Below are positions 18,355 through 28,289 of a DNA stretch of 64,000 nt, piece after piece. The notes under the pieces were generated by a model that was given only the letters and a program-made list of their open reading frames with translations, was not told the origin of the DNA and did no database searches. Made by a program: the position numbers and the translations under genes. Every line of letters starts with the position of its first letter. Within the stretch, counting starts at the first letter, position 1. Origin of the DNA: Fervidobacterium gondwanense DSM 13020 (lineage in GTDB: Bacteria; Thermotogota; Thermotogae; Thermotogales; Fervidobacteriaceae); assembly GCF_900143265.1 (NCBI RefSeq), contig NZ_FRDJ01000004.1, positions 1 to 64,000 of the forward strand. The letters are read 5' to 3'.

Positions 18355-20142
18355 TTACTTCCTCCCTTTAATTGCATTTGAAACTTTGTAGTCGAAACAA
18401 ACCCTGCAAAGTGTACAACCGTTTCTGCAATCTTTCGTCGTTGTTGCACCGAAATAATTCTTGTACTCATCCCACAAAAACTCTTTGCTTACGCCTGTAT
18501 CAAGGTGATCCCATGGAAAGTCCACGAGTTCATATGGACCACGGTAGCTTTCTATATTTATCTCTTGGAAATATTTAGTCCACTTTTCGAATGAGAAATA
18601 CTCCCCCCATTCATCATAATAACCCTCTTTGTAGACTTTTTCAATGACAGGGAAGAGTTTTCTATCACCTCTTGAGAGAATTCCTTCGATAAAACTCTTT
18701 TTTCCGTCGTTTATGTCTAATTTTCCAAATTTTCTGTATGGTGATAAGATTTTTTTCACCATATCCATGTACTCAGGACTTTGAAGTCTTGCGAATTGGA
18801 AAGCTGTGTGCGGTTTTGGTATCAGCAAATTGATTGATGCGGTGATATCTGAAAAGCCTAAGTTTTTAATCTTTTTGACTATCTCTCCTATTTCCTGTAT
18901 GTCTTCTTCGGTTTCGTTGGGAAAACCAACCATAAAGTAAAGTTTTATCCTCCTCCAACCAGCTCTCTTAGCCTCCTGAGCAGTTGCAAGTATGTCTTCT
19001 AAGTTTATTTGTTTGTTTATAGCATCGCGCATCTTCTGGCTACCGGCCTCAGGCGCGAAGGTCAAGCCAGTTTTTCGAACTGTCGATATCTTTTCAGCAA
19101 GCTTTATATTGAATGCGTCTACTCGGGTTGATGGAATAGAGATCGAGAGTGTACGTTCTTTGACATAGGGCATCAATCTGTCTACTATTTCATTTATCTG
19201 TGAGTGATCCAATGCGGAGAGCGAGAGGAGTGAGACTTCGTCGTAACCAGTGTTCTCAATGAGCTTCTTAATGCCTTTTTCTATATTTTCCGCACTTCTC
19301 TCACGAACAGGTCTGTAGACGTAACCAGCATGGCAGAATCTACAGCCTCTTGTGCATCCGCGACTTATCTCAACAACTACTCTGTCGTGCACGCTTTCCA
19401 AATGTGGAACGATTTTTCTTTCCGGTAATTTAGCACTATCGAGATCTTTGAGAATATTCCTTCGAACTTTCGAAGGGGCGAAATCGTACTTCGGTAGTAT
19501 TCTACTGCCCTCCTGACGATAGAACATAGGTATGTAGATGCCATCGATTTTGACAAGTTCTTTTAATCTATCTTCTCGTTTTATTCTTTTTGTTTCTTTA
19601 ATCACTCTCAGAACATTTTGAAAGTTAACCTCTCCATCGCCAAGGTAAATGGCATCAAAAGCCTCTGCAATAGGCTCACAGTTGTAAGCAACGGGACCTC
19701 CTCCAAGTACGATGGGATCCTCTTCTCTCCTGTCGTAACATCTTATTGGTATTTTCGACAATTCCAATAACTTGAGAACATTCGTGTAAGAGAGTTCGTA
19801 TTCGAGAGATATGCCGAGCACGTCCATTTCATATATTGGAGTTTTCGTTTCAAGGGTAAATAAAGGTATTCCCTTTTCTTCCATTTTTTGAATCATATCG
19901 GGCCAAGGAAGAAAGACGCGTTCTGCATAGGCAAAATCCAGTTCATTAGCGAGCCAATACAGAATCTCAAGTCCGTAATGCGACATTCCAACCTCGTAAA
20001 CATCTGGGAAAGCAAGAGCAACCCTTAGTATCTTTTCGTTGGCTTCCTTAACGACACTATTGTACTCGCCTCCTATGTATCTCGCAGGCTTTGAGACGCT
20101 AATTAAGTTTTCTGATAAGAATTTGATTATAGATTGCTTCAC
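18355..20142 (-). CDS. Radical SAM protein, TIGR03960 family (B12-binding-like N-domain)
   Basis: A 595-aa radical SAM protein. Residues about 35-160 form a cobalamin-binding-like domain (ALAFPDVYEVGMSHYGLEIL, VLGGGPVAYNCEP). The cluster motif CTRGCRFCHAG is near residue 262, followed by TFAPEAGSQKMRDAINK. The C-terminus has KDCRNGCTLCRVCFDYK, a cysteine cluster that may hold a second FeS site. In many bacteria this protein is followed by, or fused to, a TIGR03936 partner linked to ribosome-associated or tRNA chemistry, but no such partner is here. Start is GTG with GGAGGTATCCC before it. Reaction unknown. Confidence 0.85.
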   Translation of the reverse strand: MKQSIIKFLSENLISVSKPARYIGGEYNSVVKEANEKILRVALAFPDVYEVGMSHYGLEILYWLANELDFAYAERVFLPWPDMIQKMEEKGIPLFTLETKTPIYEMDVLGISLEYELSYTNVLKLLELSKIPIRCYDRREEDPIVLGGGPVAYNCEPIAEAFDAIYLGDGEVNFQNVLRVIKETKRIKREDRLKELVKIDGIYIPMFYRQEGSRILPKYDFAPSKVRRNILKDLDSAKLPERKIVPHLESVHDRVVVEISRGCTRGCRFCHAGYVYRPVRERSAENIEKGIKKLIENTGYDEVSLLSLSALDHSQINEIVDRLMPYVKERTLSISIPSTRVDAFNIKLAEKISTVRKTGLTFAPEAGSQKMRDAINKQINLEDILATAQEAKRAGWRRIKLYFMVGFPNETEEDIQEIGEIVKKIKNLGFSDITASINLLIPKPHTAFQFARLQSPEYMDMVKKILSPYRKFGKLDINDGKKSFIEGILSRGDRKLFPVIEKVYKEGYYDEWGEYFSFEKWTKYFQEINIESYRGPYELVDFPWDHLDTGVSKEFLWDEYKNYFGATTTKDCRNGCTLCRVCFDYKVSNAIKGRK

Positions 20143-20169
20143 GGGATACCTCCATTTCTTAAGTCTATT

Positions 20170-21279
20170 TTACTCAATCAGATAATTGAAAGAAATCTGA
20201 ACTTTTGCAACTCCGGAAACTGGCAGTTCAATTTCTGCCAAGTCAGCTGTCGACTTCGTCACTGTGCCGCCGGATACGGTGAGGTTACTCAACCCTTTTG
20301 CATATATCTGAACCTTTGTCAGCCCATTACCCTTAAGATTCAATTCACCGGTAATATAGACTCTTCCACCTGCTTTTGTTGTCTTGATCAGATTCCAGCT
20401 ATGGTATATCTGCCAGCTTTTTGAGACAGTTAGACTCCCTTCTTTGTTTATATCCGGCATCCTCGCAAGTCCAACTGGTATACTGTTGCCGAGGATTTCG
20501 GAAAAGACATAGACTTCTCCTGCTGGTAGCTCTTCGCCAGTTTTGATTTCAACAACGTAATCCGCAGGTCGCCAGTCGTAAGAATAAGAGTAGCTAAGTC
20601 TTATCAGATTAACATCACGTCTGGTAATTTGTAATGATTTGTTCTTGAGGTGTATTCCTCTTTTCAAACCTTCTAAATTGCCGAGCACGAATATTTTTCT
20701 TCCCGCAGCTCCGTATTCTTCAGCCATAGCGCTTTCAGCAACCATGGCAACTTTATTGTACATGACCTGCTGTTCGCCCGGAGCAGTTGAAAGAATTACG
20801 TACGCTTTGTCTACTGGAGAGTCAATTGCAAAGAATTGCTCGAGCACGTTATTTTTCAGAGTGTAATAAATCTTGTACCCACCTGGAACACTGAAAAGCA
20901 CGTCCGATTTCGAACTGACTCGAAGTATTCTCTCACTCTTTCCAGATTCAATAACTTTTGCAAGTCCGAACGGTGTGTTTACATAAATTTGACCATCTTC
21001 AGCGACGAGCTTTTCTCCAATCATATGGTAAGTTCCAAGCGGTAATTCAGCTGGTATCTGGTACTTTGGTTGGACTTCTCGAGTTTCAACGTACCATTTC
21101 TGAGCTGTCGTCAAGACCACTTCCCAATTCTCGGGCAAGACAAACCCATCATCTACGGTTTTGTACAATAGGCCGTTGGAATTGAAGAGTACCAAGATAT
21201 CCGCTTTCAAAGCGCTCGGCAACAAGCAGAGTGATAATATAAATATGACTGACAATGAACTGTTGAACTTCTTCACCAT
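20170..21279 (-). CDS. Exported protein of unknown function, DUF4139-like, paralogue A
   Basis: Residues 1-27 (counted from the preferred ATG 21279) form a signal peptide: basic KKFN, hydrophobic SLSVIFILSLCLLPSALKA, then DILV. AAAGAGG lies 8 bases before that ATG; another ATG lies at 21285. The rest is mainly beta: SLQITRRDVNLIRLSYSYSYDW, then ADYVVEIKTGEELPAGEVYVF and a repeat-like end (GNGLTKVQIYAKGLSNLTV). The second half recalls DUF4139 domains. It is clearly a paralogue of the next gene upstream (21350-22429) along its full length. Role unknown; envelope location inferred. Confidence 0.7.
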   Translation of the reverse strand: MVKKFNSSLSVIFILSLCLLPSALKADILVLFNSNGLLYKTVDDGFVLPENWEVVLTTAQKWYVETREVQPKYQIPAELPLGTYHMIGEKLVAEDGQIYVNTPFGLAKVIESGKSERILRVSSKSDVLFSVPGGYKIYYTLKNNVLEQFFAIDSPVDKAYVILSTAPGEQQVMYNKVAMVAESAMAEEYGAAGRKIFVLGNLEGLKRGIHLKNKSLQITRRDVNLIRLSYSYSYDWRPADYVVEIKTGEELPAGEVYVFSEILGNSIPVGLARMPDINKEGSLTVSKSWQIYHSWNLIKTTKAGGRVYITGELNLKGNGLTKVQIYAKGLSNLTVSGGTVTKSTADLAEIELPVSGVAKVQISFNYLIE

Positions 21280-21349
21280 AAGCATCGCCTCTTTAGGTTG
21301 TTGGATTTATTAAGTAATTAATTCAGAACGTGTTGTTCTAAGAGTTTTA

Positions 21350-22429
21350 CTAAATCAGATAATCAAAAGAAATATGAACTTTTGTAGTTTTTGAGACTGA
21401 CAATTCAATCTCAGAGTAATCTGCTCCCAATTTTACTATCGTACCATCTGACACGGTTAGATTTTCCAATCCTTTTGCATAAATTTCAACCTTGGTGAGC
21501 CCATTGCCTCTGAGATTTAGCACGCCATTGATGTACATTCTTTCTCCGGCTTTTGTTGACTTTGTGAGGGTCCAGCTGTGGTATATTTGCCAGCTCTTTG
21601 AAAGGCTTATTGTTCCTTCTTCTCTTATATCCCACATATTTGCGAACCCTATTGGAATATTTTTTCCATCTGTATCAGAAAATACGTAAACTTTACCGGC
21701 GGGTAATTCCTCTCCTTCGTCTGTCTTAACTTCAATAACGTAATCTGCTGGTTCCCAGTCATAGGAATAGGAGTACCGCAAACTTATGAAGTTGATATCC
21801 CGCCGAGTAACTTGTAAAGACTTGTTTCTTATATGTATTCCATTCTTTAAACCTTCTAAATTGCCAAGTACAGATAACTTTCTTCCATTTGTATCGTATT
21901 CCCTGTACCATTCATCTTCAGGAGCTTCTCTTTCCATTGATTTATCGTAAAATACTCTTGTTTCGTATTGCTCTTCGGATGCTGTTGACAGTATTACGTA
22001 TGCCTTATCGACAGGAGAGTTTATTTCGAAGAACTGGTCGAGCATGTTACCTTTCAAGGTGTAGTACACTCTGTAGCCGCCCGGTACACGGAATAACACT
22101 TCGGATTTAGAACTCATTCTGAGTATCCTCTCAGTTTTCCAATCTTCTACAACCTTTGCAAGCCCGAAGTCTGTATTAACGTATTTTTGTCCGTCTTCGG
22201 TTGTCAGTTTTTCTTTAAAAATTTGATAGATCCCAGGCGGCAACTCGACTGGAATCTGATATTTCGCCTGGCTTTTGCGTGTCTCGATGTACCATTTACG
22301 CGCTGTTGTAAGCATTACGTTCCAATCTTCAGGCAAAGCAAAACCGTCATCTACACTCATGTACAACAAACCTCTTGAAGCAAATAATACCCGGACAGCA
22401 GATGAGGTATCCTTAGACTTTTTCGCCAT
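21350..22429 (-). CDS. Protein of unknown function, DUF4139-like, paralogue B without a signal peptide
   Basis: Aligns with paralogue A from its residue 12 to its end: GLLYMSVDDGFALPEDWNV against GLLYKTVDDGFVLPENWEV, KYQIPVELPPGIYQI against KYQIPAELPLGTYHM, KSWQIYHSW in both. The N-terminus is MAKKSKDTSSAV with no hydrophobic segment; the in-frame codons upstream to the nearest stop also give no signal sequence. It has a longer acidic insert (EREAPEDEWYREYD) mid-protein. AAAGGGG lies 10 bases before the ATG. Either it is cytoplasmic or it lost its signal during duplication. 64 bases separate the two genes. Confidence 0.65.
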   Translation of the reverse strand: MAKKSKDTSSAVRVLFASRGLLYMSVDDGFALPEDWNVMLTTARKWYIETRKSQAKYQIPVELPPGIYQIFKEKLTTEDGQKYVNTDFGLAKVVEDWKTERILRMSSKSEVLFRVPGGYRVYYTLKGNMLDQFFEINSPVDKAYVILSTASEEQYETRVFYDKSMEREAPEDEWYREYDTNGRKLSVLGNLEGLKNGIHIRNKSLQVTRRDINFISLRYSYSYDWEPADYVIEVKTDEGEELPAGKVYVFSDTDGKNIPIGFANMWDIREEGTISLSKSWQIYHSWTLTKSTKAGERMYINGVLNLRGNGLTKVEIYAKGLENLTVSDGTIVKLGADYSEIELSVSKTTKVHISFDYLI

Positions 22430-22509
22430 AGGCTGAAAGCCCCTTTGATTCGTAAGTTTCGCAAAACCTGTCTCATGGCACGGATGCGAGAGTTCTCAAA
22501 GTACGACCC

Positions 22510-23199
22510 TCAAAACATTAAATCTTTGAAAAGCCAGAAATAGCTCAGAACTATGACGAGAATCAACCCGATAGCTATCGCTCTCCACACTTTCTCTGCT
22601 CTGTACGAATAATAAACAGGAATAGTATAACCAAGTAGCATACCGCTCAGCAGTCCGCCTATGTGTGCCGCGTTGTTTATGCCGGAACCGGGTATAAAGC
22701 CAAGGACAACGTTAAGTACAATCATCGGAAGCAGGGCACTGCCCGTTATGGATTTCAAGAAGAACGGTGTGTCTTTTCTGAAACCAGCACCGAAGAGCGC
22801 CCCAACTAAACCAAAGATACCTCCGCTCGCTCCAACGGACAACGAATCGTAGTAGAAAAATTGAGTTGCTACGTTTCCTACAATTCCCGTGATAAAAAAA
22901 TACGCCAAGAACCTGTAAGTTCCATATATACCCTCTGCGTAGTTTCCGAGGATGTACAGAGCGTACATGTTGAATGCTAAATGTAAAAAACCACCATGCA
23001 TGAACATGGCGGTTACTATTCTGTACCACTGCCCCTGGCTTATAAGCGGACCGTATTGGGCACCGAACAACAGATATGCTATATCGCTACCGTTAACAAA
23101 AGTCCTAAAGACATAAAATGCAAGAAGAATTAGCGAATCTATCAATATCAAGTAAAGATACGCTTGTCTTTTAAAATGCAAATTATCCAAAAAACGCAT
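22510..23199 (-). CDS. Rhomboid-family intramembrane serine protease
   Basis: Six or seven hydrophobic segments. The catalytic serine is in SVGASGGIFGLVG (GxSG) in the fourth segment and the histidine in NNAAHIGGLLSG in the sixth. The loop-1 region has GQWYRIVTAMFMHGGFLHLAFNM with the conserved WR and HxxxxHxxxN pattern. Length 229 aa. Rhomboids cleave type I membrane proteins within or beside their membrane segments; the substrate is not known. It lies 80 bases upstream of paralogue B and is probably co-transcribed with ebfC upstream. Confidence 0.92.
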   Translation of the reverse strand: MRFLDNLHFKRQAYLYLILIDSLILLAFYVFRTFVNGSDIAYLLFGAQYGPLISQGQWYRIVTAMFMHGGFLHLAFNMYALYILGNYAEGIYGTYRFLAYFFITGIVGNVATQFFYYDSLSVGASGGIFGLVGALFGAGFRKDTPFFLKSITGSALLPMIVLNVVLGFIPGSGINNAAHIGGLLSGMLLGYTIPVYYSYRAEKVWRAIAIGLILVIVLSYFWLFKDLMF

Positions 23200-23235
23200 C
23201 TCAAACCTCCAATTGTGAGAAATTAAGTTACCTAA

Positions 23236-23595
23236 TTAACCAAGTGGATTATACTTTGCAATGACCGCATTCGTCTTTTCTTCCCTAACAGCTTCCACCT
23301 TTTCCCATATTTCGTTCATCGCAGTTTTCAGCATGTCGTTGAACATATCAAGATCCTCAAGCAGATCTTTTTCGTACACTAACTCTTTAATCTTCCTGTC
23401 ACAGGTTGCGATTATCTTCAAAGCTCCACCAACTTCAACTTGTACCTCTTCTTGCTGGAATGATTCTTCAAGCGCTTTGAGTTCTTCTTCCATCTTCATT
23501 TGCAGTCTCTGGAGTTCGGCAAAATTCTTTGGTATACCCTGTGATGAACCTCCGCCACCAAGGTTTCTTCCACCAAAACTTTTAAGCTTTTTCAT
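23236..23595 (-). CDS. ebfC: Nucleoid-associated protein, YbaB/EbfC family
   Basis: A 119-aa DNA-binding protein of the YbaB/EbfC type. The family pattern is visible: LQRLQMKMEEELKALEES, then VEVGGALKIIATCDRKIKEL and LEDLDMFNDMLKTAMNEI. The N-terminal extension (residues 1-20) is Gly/Lys/Ser rich. Often co-located with dnaX and recR, which are absent here. The ATG follows AAAAGGGAGGACACTAAG. Confidence 0.88.
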   Translation of the reverse strand: MKKLKSFGGRNLGGGGSSQGIPKNFAELQRLQMKMEEELKALEESFQQEEVQVEVGGALKIIATCDRKIKELVYEKDLLEDLDMFNDMLKTAMNEIWEKVEAVREEKTNAVIAKYNPLG

Positions 23596-23663
23596 CTTAG
23601 TGTCCTCCCTTTTAAGTTTTATTTGAGATTATAAGTTTTACATTTACCAATAATATCAATGAT

Positions 23664-24704
23664 TTATCTATCGGCGACCTCGTATATGTAAAATCTGTCG
23701 GACCTCAGTTGTTCTTTCTTAGGCGTTACGATCATAACTTCCGCACCATACTTTGTAAAGACCGTCCTTGTGAAAAGCCAATTGTCCTTCCCAAGTACAA
23801 AAGCAGCTGTTGAGAACGCATCCGCAATGACTGGATCTTCACTTATTATTGTTGCGCTTACTGCTTTATTTGCCGGGTATCCAGTCTTCGGGTCAATTAT
23901 GTGGTGGTACCTAACGTTGTCGATTATGAAAAATCTTTCATAATCACCACTTGTCGCAATCGAACCTTCTTTCATGTAAACGATAGCAATGTTTTCTCCC
24001 GGTTGACCTCTTGGGTCTCTTATTCCTATCACCCAGTTGGCTTTGTTGTATTTCGGTCCGAGTATCATAATCTGTCCGCCAGCTTCGATAAACCCGTGGC
24101 AATTTTTATCGAATTCTTTCGCTATCTGGTACGCTCTTTTCAATGCGTATCCTTTCAATAAACCACCGAGGTCTATCCATACTCCGTTCGTCTTTATCTT
24201 TTTATTTAAGTAATCAATCGCAATTTTCTGGTAACCGGACTGCGAGGCAGCTTCGGCTATCTCGGTTGCCGTTGGTACCTTGAACTGATTTGTTGACTGA
24301 TTCTGCGTGAATTTATCAAATCCCCAGAGTTTTATGAGCCTTCCGATTGAAGGATCAAAAGCACCTTCTGTGTACCGCGCAAGTTTGAGAGAGGTATCTA
24401 TAATTGATAATGTCTCGTCGTCAACTTCGACCCAGTCTTCCGAGTTGTTTAACTTATAAAGCACACTTGACTCATTATACGGGTCATATTTCTGCTCAAG
24501 CCTTTTCATCTCGTTGAAAATCGCCTTTGCGACAGTATTTGTGTTAACTTTCGACGCAATTTTTATCTTGATATAAGTTCCAAATATGTAGTCCTCGTAG
24601 TCGTTGTATTGCCCCGTTTTGCCTGAGAAAAAAAGAAGGTATATTGCCATTACAACGAGGAATATCACAATGACTGAGTAAACTACGATACGGTTCAAAA
24701 TCAT
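23664..24704 (-). CDS. apbE: FAD:protein FMN transferase (ApbE)
   Basis: Transfers FMN from FAD to a threonine or serine of target proteins such as Rnf/Nqr subunits. Motifs: GFIEAGGQIMILG, ATSGDYERFF, HHIIDPKTGYPAN and DAFSTAAFVLG (metal-binding Asp). The N-terminal hydrophobic segment VVYSVIVIFLVVMAIYLLFF (residues about 5-24) anchors it with the catalytic part outside. I chose ATG 24704 because it overlaps the TGA of the upstream gene (ATGA), giving 346 aa; a GTG start at 24740 would only add 12 residues without a ribosome-binding site. No Rnf or Nqr operon is in the window. Confidence 0.9.
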   Translation of the reverse strand: MILNRIVVYSVIVIFLVVMAIYLLFFSGKTGQYNDYEDYIFGTYIKIKIASKVNTNTVAKAIFNEMKRLEQKYDPYNESSVLYKLNNSEDWVEVDDETLSIIDTSLKLARYTEGAFDPSIGRLIKLWGFDKFTQNQSTNQFKVPTATEIAEAASQSGYQKIAIDYLNKKIKTNGVWIDLGGLLKGYALKRAYQIAKEFDKNCHGFIEAGGQIMILGPKYNKANWVIGIRDPRGQPGENIAIVYMKEGSIATSGDYERFFIIDNVRYHHIIDPKTGYPANKAVSATIISEDPVIADAFSTAAFVLGKDNWLFTRTVFTKYGAEVMIVTPKKEQLRSDRFYIYEVADR

Positions 24705-25705
24705 AATCTCCTTAGGATCTGGTTGTTGCACGCTTTGCACCGTCCTTCCTTATTAAGGTTCAATATTCTTACATCGTATCCTCTTCTAATTATAACAAGA
24801 CTTCCGCATTTTGGACAGTACGTACTCTCATATTCTTCGTTCCATACGTTCCCAAGATAAACATAGTTGAGATACCTCTTCGCAAGTAGATATATTTCTC
24901 TAAGTGTTTCCACATTAGTCGGTGGTTTTGTGTATTTGTAAGCAGGATGATATCTGGAAAGATGAAGAGGTATGTCAGGTGAAATTTTCGCAAGAGCCTT
25001 GAACTCTTCTTCGAGTTCATTAAGACTGTCGTTACCATCAGGTATGACGAGGGTTGTTACTTCCACATGGACATTGTTAAATACCCCCGTTTCGATAGTT
25101 TTCAAGACTTGTTCGTAATTGCCACCGCAGACTTTGCGGTAGAAATTGTTGTTGAACGCTTTTAAATCAATATTCATGGCGTCGATAAAAGGTAAGAGTG
25201 TTTTCAACGGCTCTTCGTTGATATATCCATTAGTCACCAGCACGTTCTTAAGGTCCTTCTCTTTTGCAAGTTTAGACGTTTCATATACGAACTCGTACCA
25301 GACAATTGGTTCACTGTAAGTATAAGCTATTCCTATGTTTCCTTCGTGTTTATATTCAAGGGCTATATCGAGAAGTTCTTCAGGTAATAATTCTTTCACA
25401 TAGTAGGGCCTTTGTTGTGAAATTTCCCAATTCTGGCAAAATTCGCACTTAAAATTGCAACCCCAAGTGCCGACGGAGATTATCGTGCTCCCGGGGTAGA
25501 AGTGAAAAAGTGGCTTTTTTTCGATGGGATCCAGCGCTATAGATGTGACTTCTCTATAATTAAGCGAAAAAAGTTTACCGTTTTCGTTTCTCCTCGCTTT
25601 GCAAACACCAGTGCGCCCATTATCGATGACACAGTTGTGCGGGCATAACAAGCATCTTACCTTCCCATCACCGATTTGCTCGTAAAACATGGCTTCACGT
25701 TTCAT
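24701..25705 (-). CDS. AmmeMemoRadiSam-system radical SAM enzyme (pyruvate-formate-lyase-activating-like)
   Basis: Radical SAM protein with the cluster motif CNFKCEFCQN at about residues 82-91. The N-terminal CLLCPHNCVIDNGRTGVCKAR is typical of the AmmeMemoRadiSam / PflA-like group. A C-terminal rubredoxin-like pair is present (YCPKCGS and CKACNN). This family often sits with Memo-like and AMMECR1-like genes; neither is here. The reaction is unknown. Length 334 aa is normal. It overlaps apbE by 4 bases. Confidence 0.85.
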   Translation of the reverse strand: MKREAMFYEQIGDGKVRCLLCPHNCVIDNGRTGVCKARRNENGKLFSLNYREVTSIALDPIEKKPLFHFYPGSTIISVGTWGCNFKCEFCQNWEISQQRPYYVKELLPEELLDIALEYKHEGNIGIAYTYSEPIVWYEFVYETSKLAKEKDLKNVLVTNGYINEEPLKTLLPFIDAMNIDLKAFNNNFYRKVCGGNYEQVLKTIETGVFNNVHVEVTTLVIPDGNDSLNELEEEFKALAKISPDIPLHLSRYHPAYKYTKPPTNVETLREIYLLAKRYLNYVYLGNVWNEEYESTYCPKCGSLVIIRRGYDVRILNLNKEGRCKACNNQILRRL

Positions 25706-25769
25706 ACTATCAACCTTCTTTCAATCTTTAAAAACTGTGCTTCCTCAACCGTGCATATGTTTAGCAATG

Positions 25770-28271
25770 CTATTCTTCCCTGAACTTTGTAGTAAAGTAA
25801 TTTTTTATCGGTCTTGCGTTCGGTATAGATTTTCCACTGAAGAGTATTCTCTCATAGTTCTCTTTGTTCTGCGATTTTGAAACCTCGCTTTTCAGCGGTT
25901 CTTCTTCCAATATGTAGTCAACTTTTTTCTTGCCAATCTCATATGTATATGGATAGATTAATGTATACTCGCCATCTGGCATATTGGATTTGAAGACACT
26001 TTTCCCGTCAGTCCCAAATCCCGCTTTCACGCCTATGTGTATACCAAAGTTGAGGTCAAGAGAATACGCCAAAGAATACGGCGCGAGTAGGTTCTTAACT
26101 GTTGTCGGTGGTGTTAGGCTGACTCCAATTACTTCATACTCCATCTGCGTTCTTTCCCATTCCGCCTCTGTTTTTGTCTCATCTTTTGGGATGACTTTTC
26201 CAAATAACTTACTACCAATCTTCTTTACTTCTGGGTTTATTCCATCTCTCAAAGTTCTGAGCTTTTGAATAGCCTTCCTTCTGCTATCAAAGATATTATC
26301 AAAACTTCCTATCTTTAAGAGAGCTTCAATGGTTGAGAGCGATAGTCCGGAGCTTTCGACAAAATCTTCGAAATTCTTAAATTGATAGTTTAATATTTGG
26401 AGTGATTTTTCATAAGATATTCCAGGAACAATATAAAGTGGCAGAGTATAAATATTTTCTTTCTTCTCGCTGTTTGCTTTACTATCAGGAACAATAGGTA
26501 CAGATGGTGGTAAAACGGTGTAACCTAACGATTGTAAATTGTAAACAGCAGTTTGAAGAACAGAGGTATCGTATTTTAAATACACATCGTAGAAAAGTTT
26601 CGGAAAGTTGGTTTTGAAATAAGCCATTAAGAAAGTAATATGGGCATACGCAACAGCGTGCGATTTATTGAATGCATATTCGCCAAGTGCAAGTATCGTT
26701 CGTGCGATTTCTGTACCGTCGTTTCCGTACTCTTCACCTAAACGCTTTTCTAAGAGCTTGTACGTTTCTTTTATGCCAGATATATCCTTCTTCGCTATAG
26801 CCTTTCTCAGCTCGTCCGCCTGGCTACTCGTTAGCCCAACCAAGTCCATAGCGATTTTCATAACCTGCTCTTGGTATATTGGTATTCCAAACGTCTCAGA
26901 TAATATGTCGATATCGTATTTCGATTTGTTCTTGCTTTTCATCTGCTTTATTTCTCGTACTATGCCGGCTTTGAGCGGTCCTGGCCTGTTCAGCGATATA
27001 GTAAGTGCAAGCTCGTTCAGTGTACTCGGTTTGATGTCGCGCAGGACACCTTTGCCTATATAGCTATCGAGTTGAAAGACATTGTCGCTGAACCCTGTAA
27101 ATATGTACTTGAAGACCTTTTTTCCTTCGTCCGTCATTTCCAGGTTCTTAACACTCTTATACATCTCATTAGATGAGTATTGCGGAAATACTTCTTTCAT
27201 GAGTTCTTTCAATACACTTAGCGTCTTGAGACCTAAGATATCGAACTTAATATACCCAAGGCTTTCTAAATCTTTCATATCCCATTCTAATGTGTTAGTT
27301 TTTGGAACGCGAGGTGCGTTTATTTCTTGAGTAGATATTATAACTCCGGCTGCGTGTGTTGTTCTTTGCACTGGGATATCAGATAGATATTGGCTCAGCT
27401 TTCCAAACTCTTTGAGATGTTTTTCTGGTATATTTGAAAAAGCGCTTATGTTGTACACATATCCGAATTCTTTTCTAAGAAGCTCTAAAAGTCTTCCTCT
27501 TTGTTGATCTTCAACGTCTATGTCGATATCCGGATAATCTCTTCTGCCTTCATTGAGAAATCTCTCAAAGAGCAATCCAAATTCAACGGGATTGATCTTC
27601 GTGATTCCCAATCTGTATGCCAACAAGCTTCCTACAACGCTTCCCCTTCCCGGACCAATCTCTATGTCATTTTTACTCGCAACATCGACAATTTTCTTCA
27701 CAGTATGAAAGTAATTTTCAAAACTGAATTTTTTAATAACTTCTATTTCTTTCTTGAGACGTTCTGGATGTTCTTTTTCTTCGGCTAAAATTTCCAAGAG
27801 CAAATCATTTTTGCTCCTGTAAAGTCTTTGATTGCTCACGAGCTCATACCGGACAAAACCAAGCTTTGTGTAATTTATATCCTTGAGCTCTTCTACAAAA
27901 TTTGGTGTTTTTCCAAGGTAATCTGTAAGAGCCAAGAAATAATCACGTTGACCTGGCAAAAAATAAGCAGGTGACGATTCTATATAATCAAACTCAGTTC
28001 CGATAGAGCCTAGTTGGCCATTACTGTATAGCCTGAATAATCTGTACAGTTCATCTGTATTCTTTGCAATATACGTCTTTTCCCCAATTCGAAGTCCAAC
28101 GATTCCGTTTAAGTTGTGTTTCTTTGCTCCGTGAAGAAATTTTACAACACCACACAGTGTCGTATCCGAGAGCACCACTGTATCAATATTATTATCAGTG
28201 CACCATTTAAACAACTCGTCAAACTTTATAACTGAACCTTCAAATGAATAGACAGATGCTACGCAGACTAT
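25770..28271 (-). CDS. dnaE: DNA polymerase III alpha subunit (short Thermotogae type)
   Basis: C-family replicative polymerase, about 830 aa, much shorter than the usual 1,100-1,200. The palm carries GPGRGSVVGSLLAYRLGIT and DYPDIDIDVEDQQR (catalytic Asp pair); KFDILGLKTLSVL, ISLNRPGPL, PIYQEQVMKIA and EYAFNKSHAVAYA are family motifs. The C-terminal OB and tau-binding parts are mostly missing, as in other Thermotogales DnaE. The first ordinary start is TTG 28214, but the same frame continues upstream with VCVASVYSFEGSVIKFDE, the first strand and helix of the PHP domain. No ATG, GTG or TTG lies between there and the rpe stop. GGGAGTGAT precedes an ATA at 28269-28271, which I take as a possible start. 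Confidence 0.9.
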   Translation of the reverse strand: MVCVASVYSFEGSVIKFDELFKWCTDNNIDTVVLSDTTLCGVVKFLHGAKKHNLNGIVGLRIGEKTYIAKNTDELYRLFRLYSNGQLGSIGTEFDYIESSPAYFLPGQRDYFLALTDYLGKTPNFVEELKDINYTKLGFVRYELVSNQRLYRSKNDLLLEILAEEKEHPERLKKEIEVIKKFSFENYFHTVKKIVDVASKNDIEIGPGRGSVVGSLLAYRLGITKINPVEFGLLFERFLNEGRRDYPDIDIDVEDQQRGRLLELLRKEFGYVYNISAFSNIPEKHLKEFGKLSQYLSDIPVQRTTHAAGVIISTQEINAPRVPKTNTLEWDMKDLESLGYIKFDILGLKTLSVLKELMKEVFPQYSSNEMYKSVKNLEMTDEGKKVFKYIFTGFSDNVFQLDSYIGKGVLRDIKPSTLNELALTISLNRPGPLKAGIVREIKQMKSKNKSKYDIDILSETFGIPIYQEQVMKIAMDLVGLTSSQADELRKAIAKKDISGIKETYKLLEKRLGEEYGNDGTEIARTILALGEYAFNKSHAVAYAHITFLMAYFKTNFPKLFYDVYLKYDTSVLQTAVYNLQSLGYTVLPPSVPIVPDSKANSEKKENIYTLPLYIVPGISYEKSLQILNYQFKNFEDFVESSGLSLSTIEALLKIGSFDNIFDSRRKAIQKLRTLRDGINPEVKKIGSKLFGKVIPKDETKTEAEWERTQMEYEVIGVSLTPPTTVKNLLAPYSLAYSLDLNFGIHIGVKAGFGTDGKSVFKSNMPDGEYTLIYPYTYEIGKKKVDYILEEEPLKSEVSKSQNKENYERILFSGKSIPNARPIKNYFTTKFREE

Positions 28272-28289
28272 ACAGGTATCACTCCCAAA

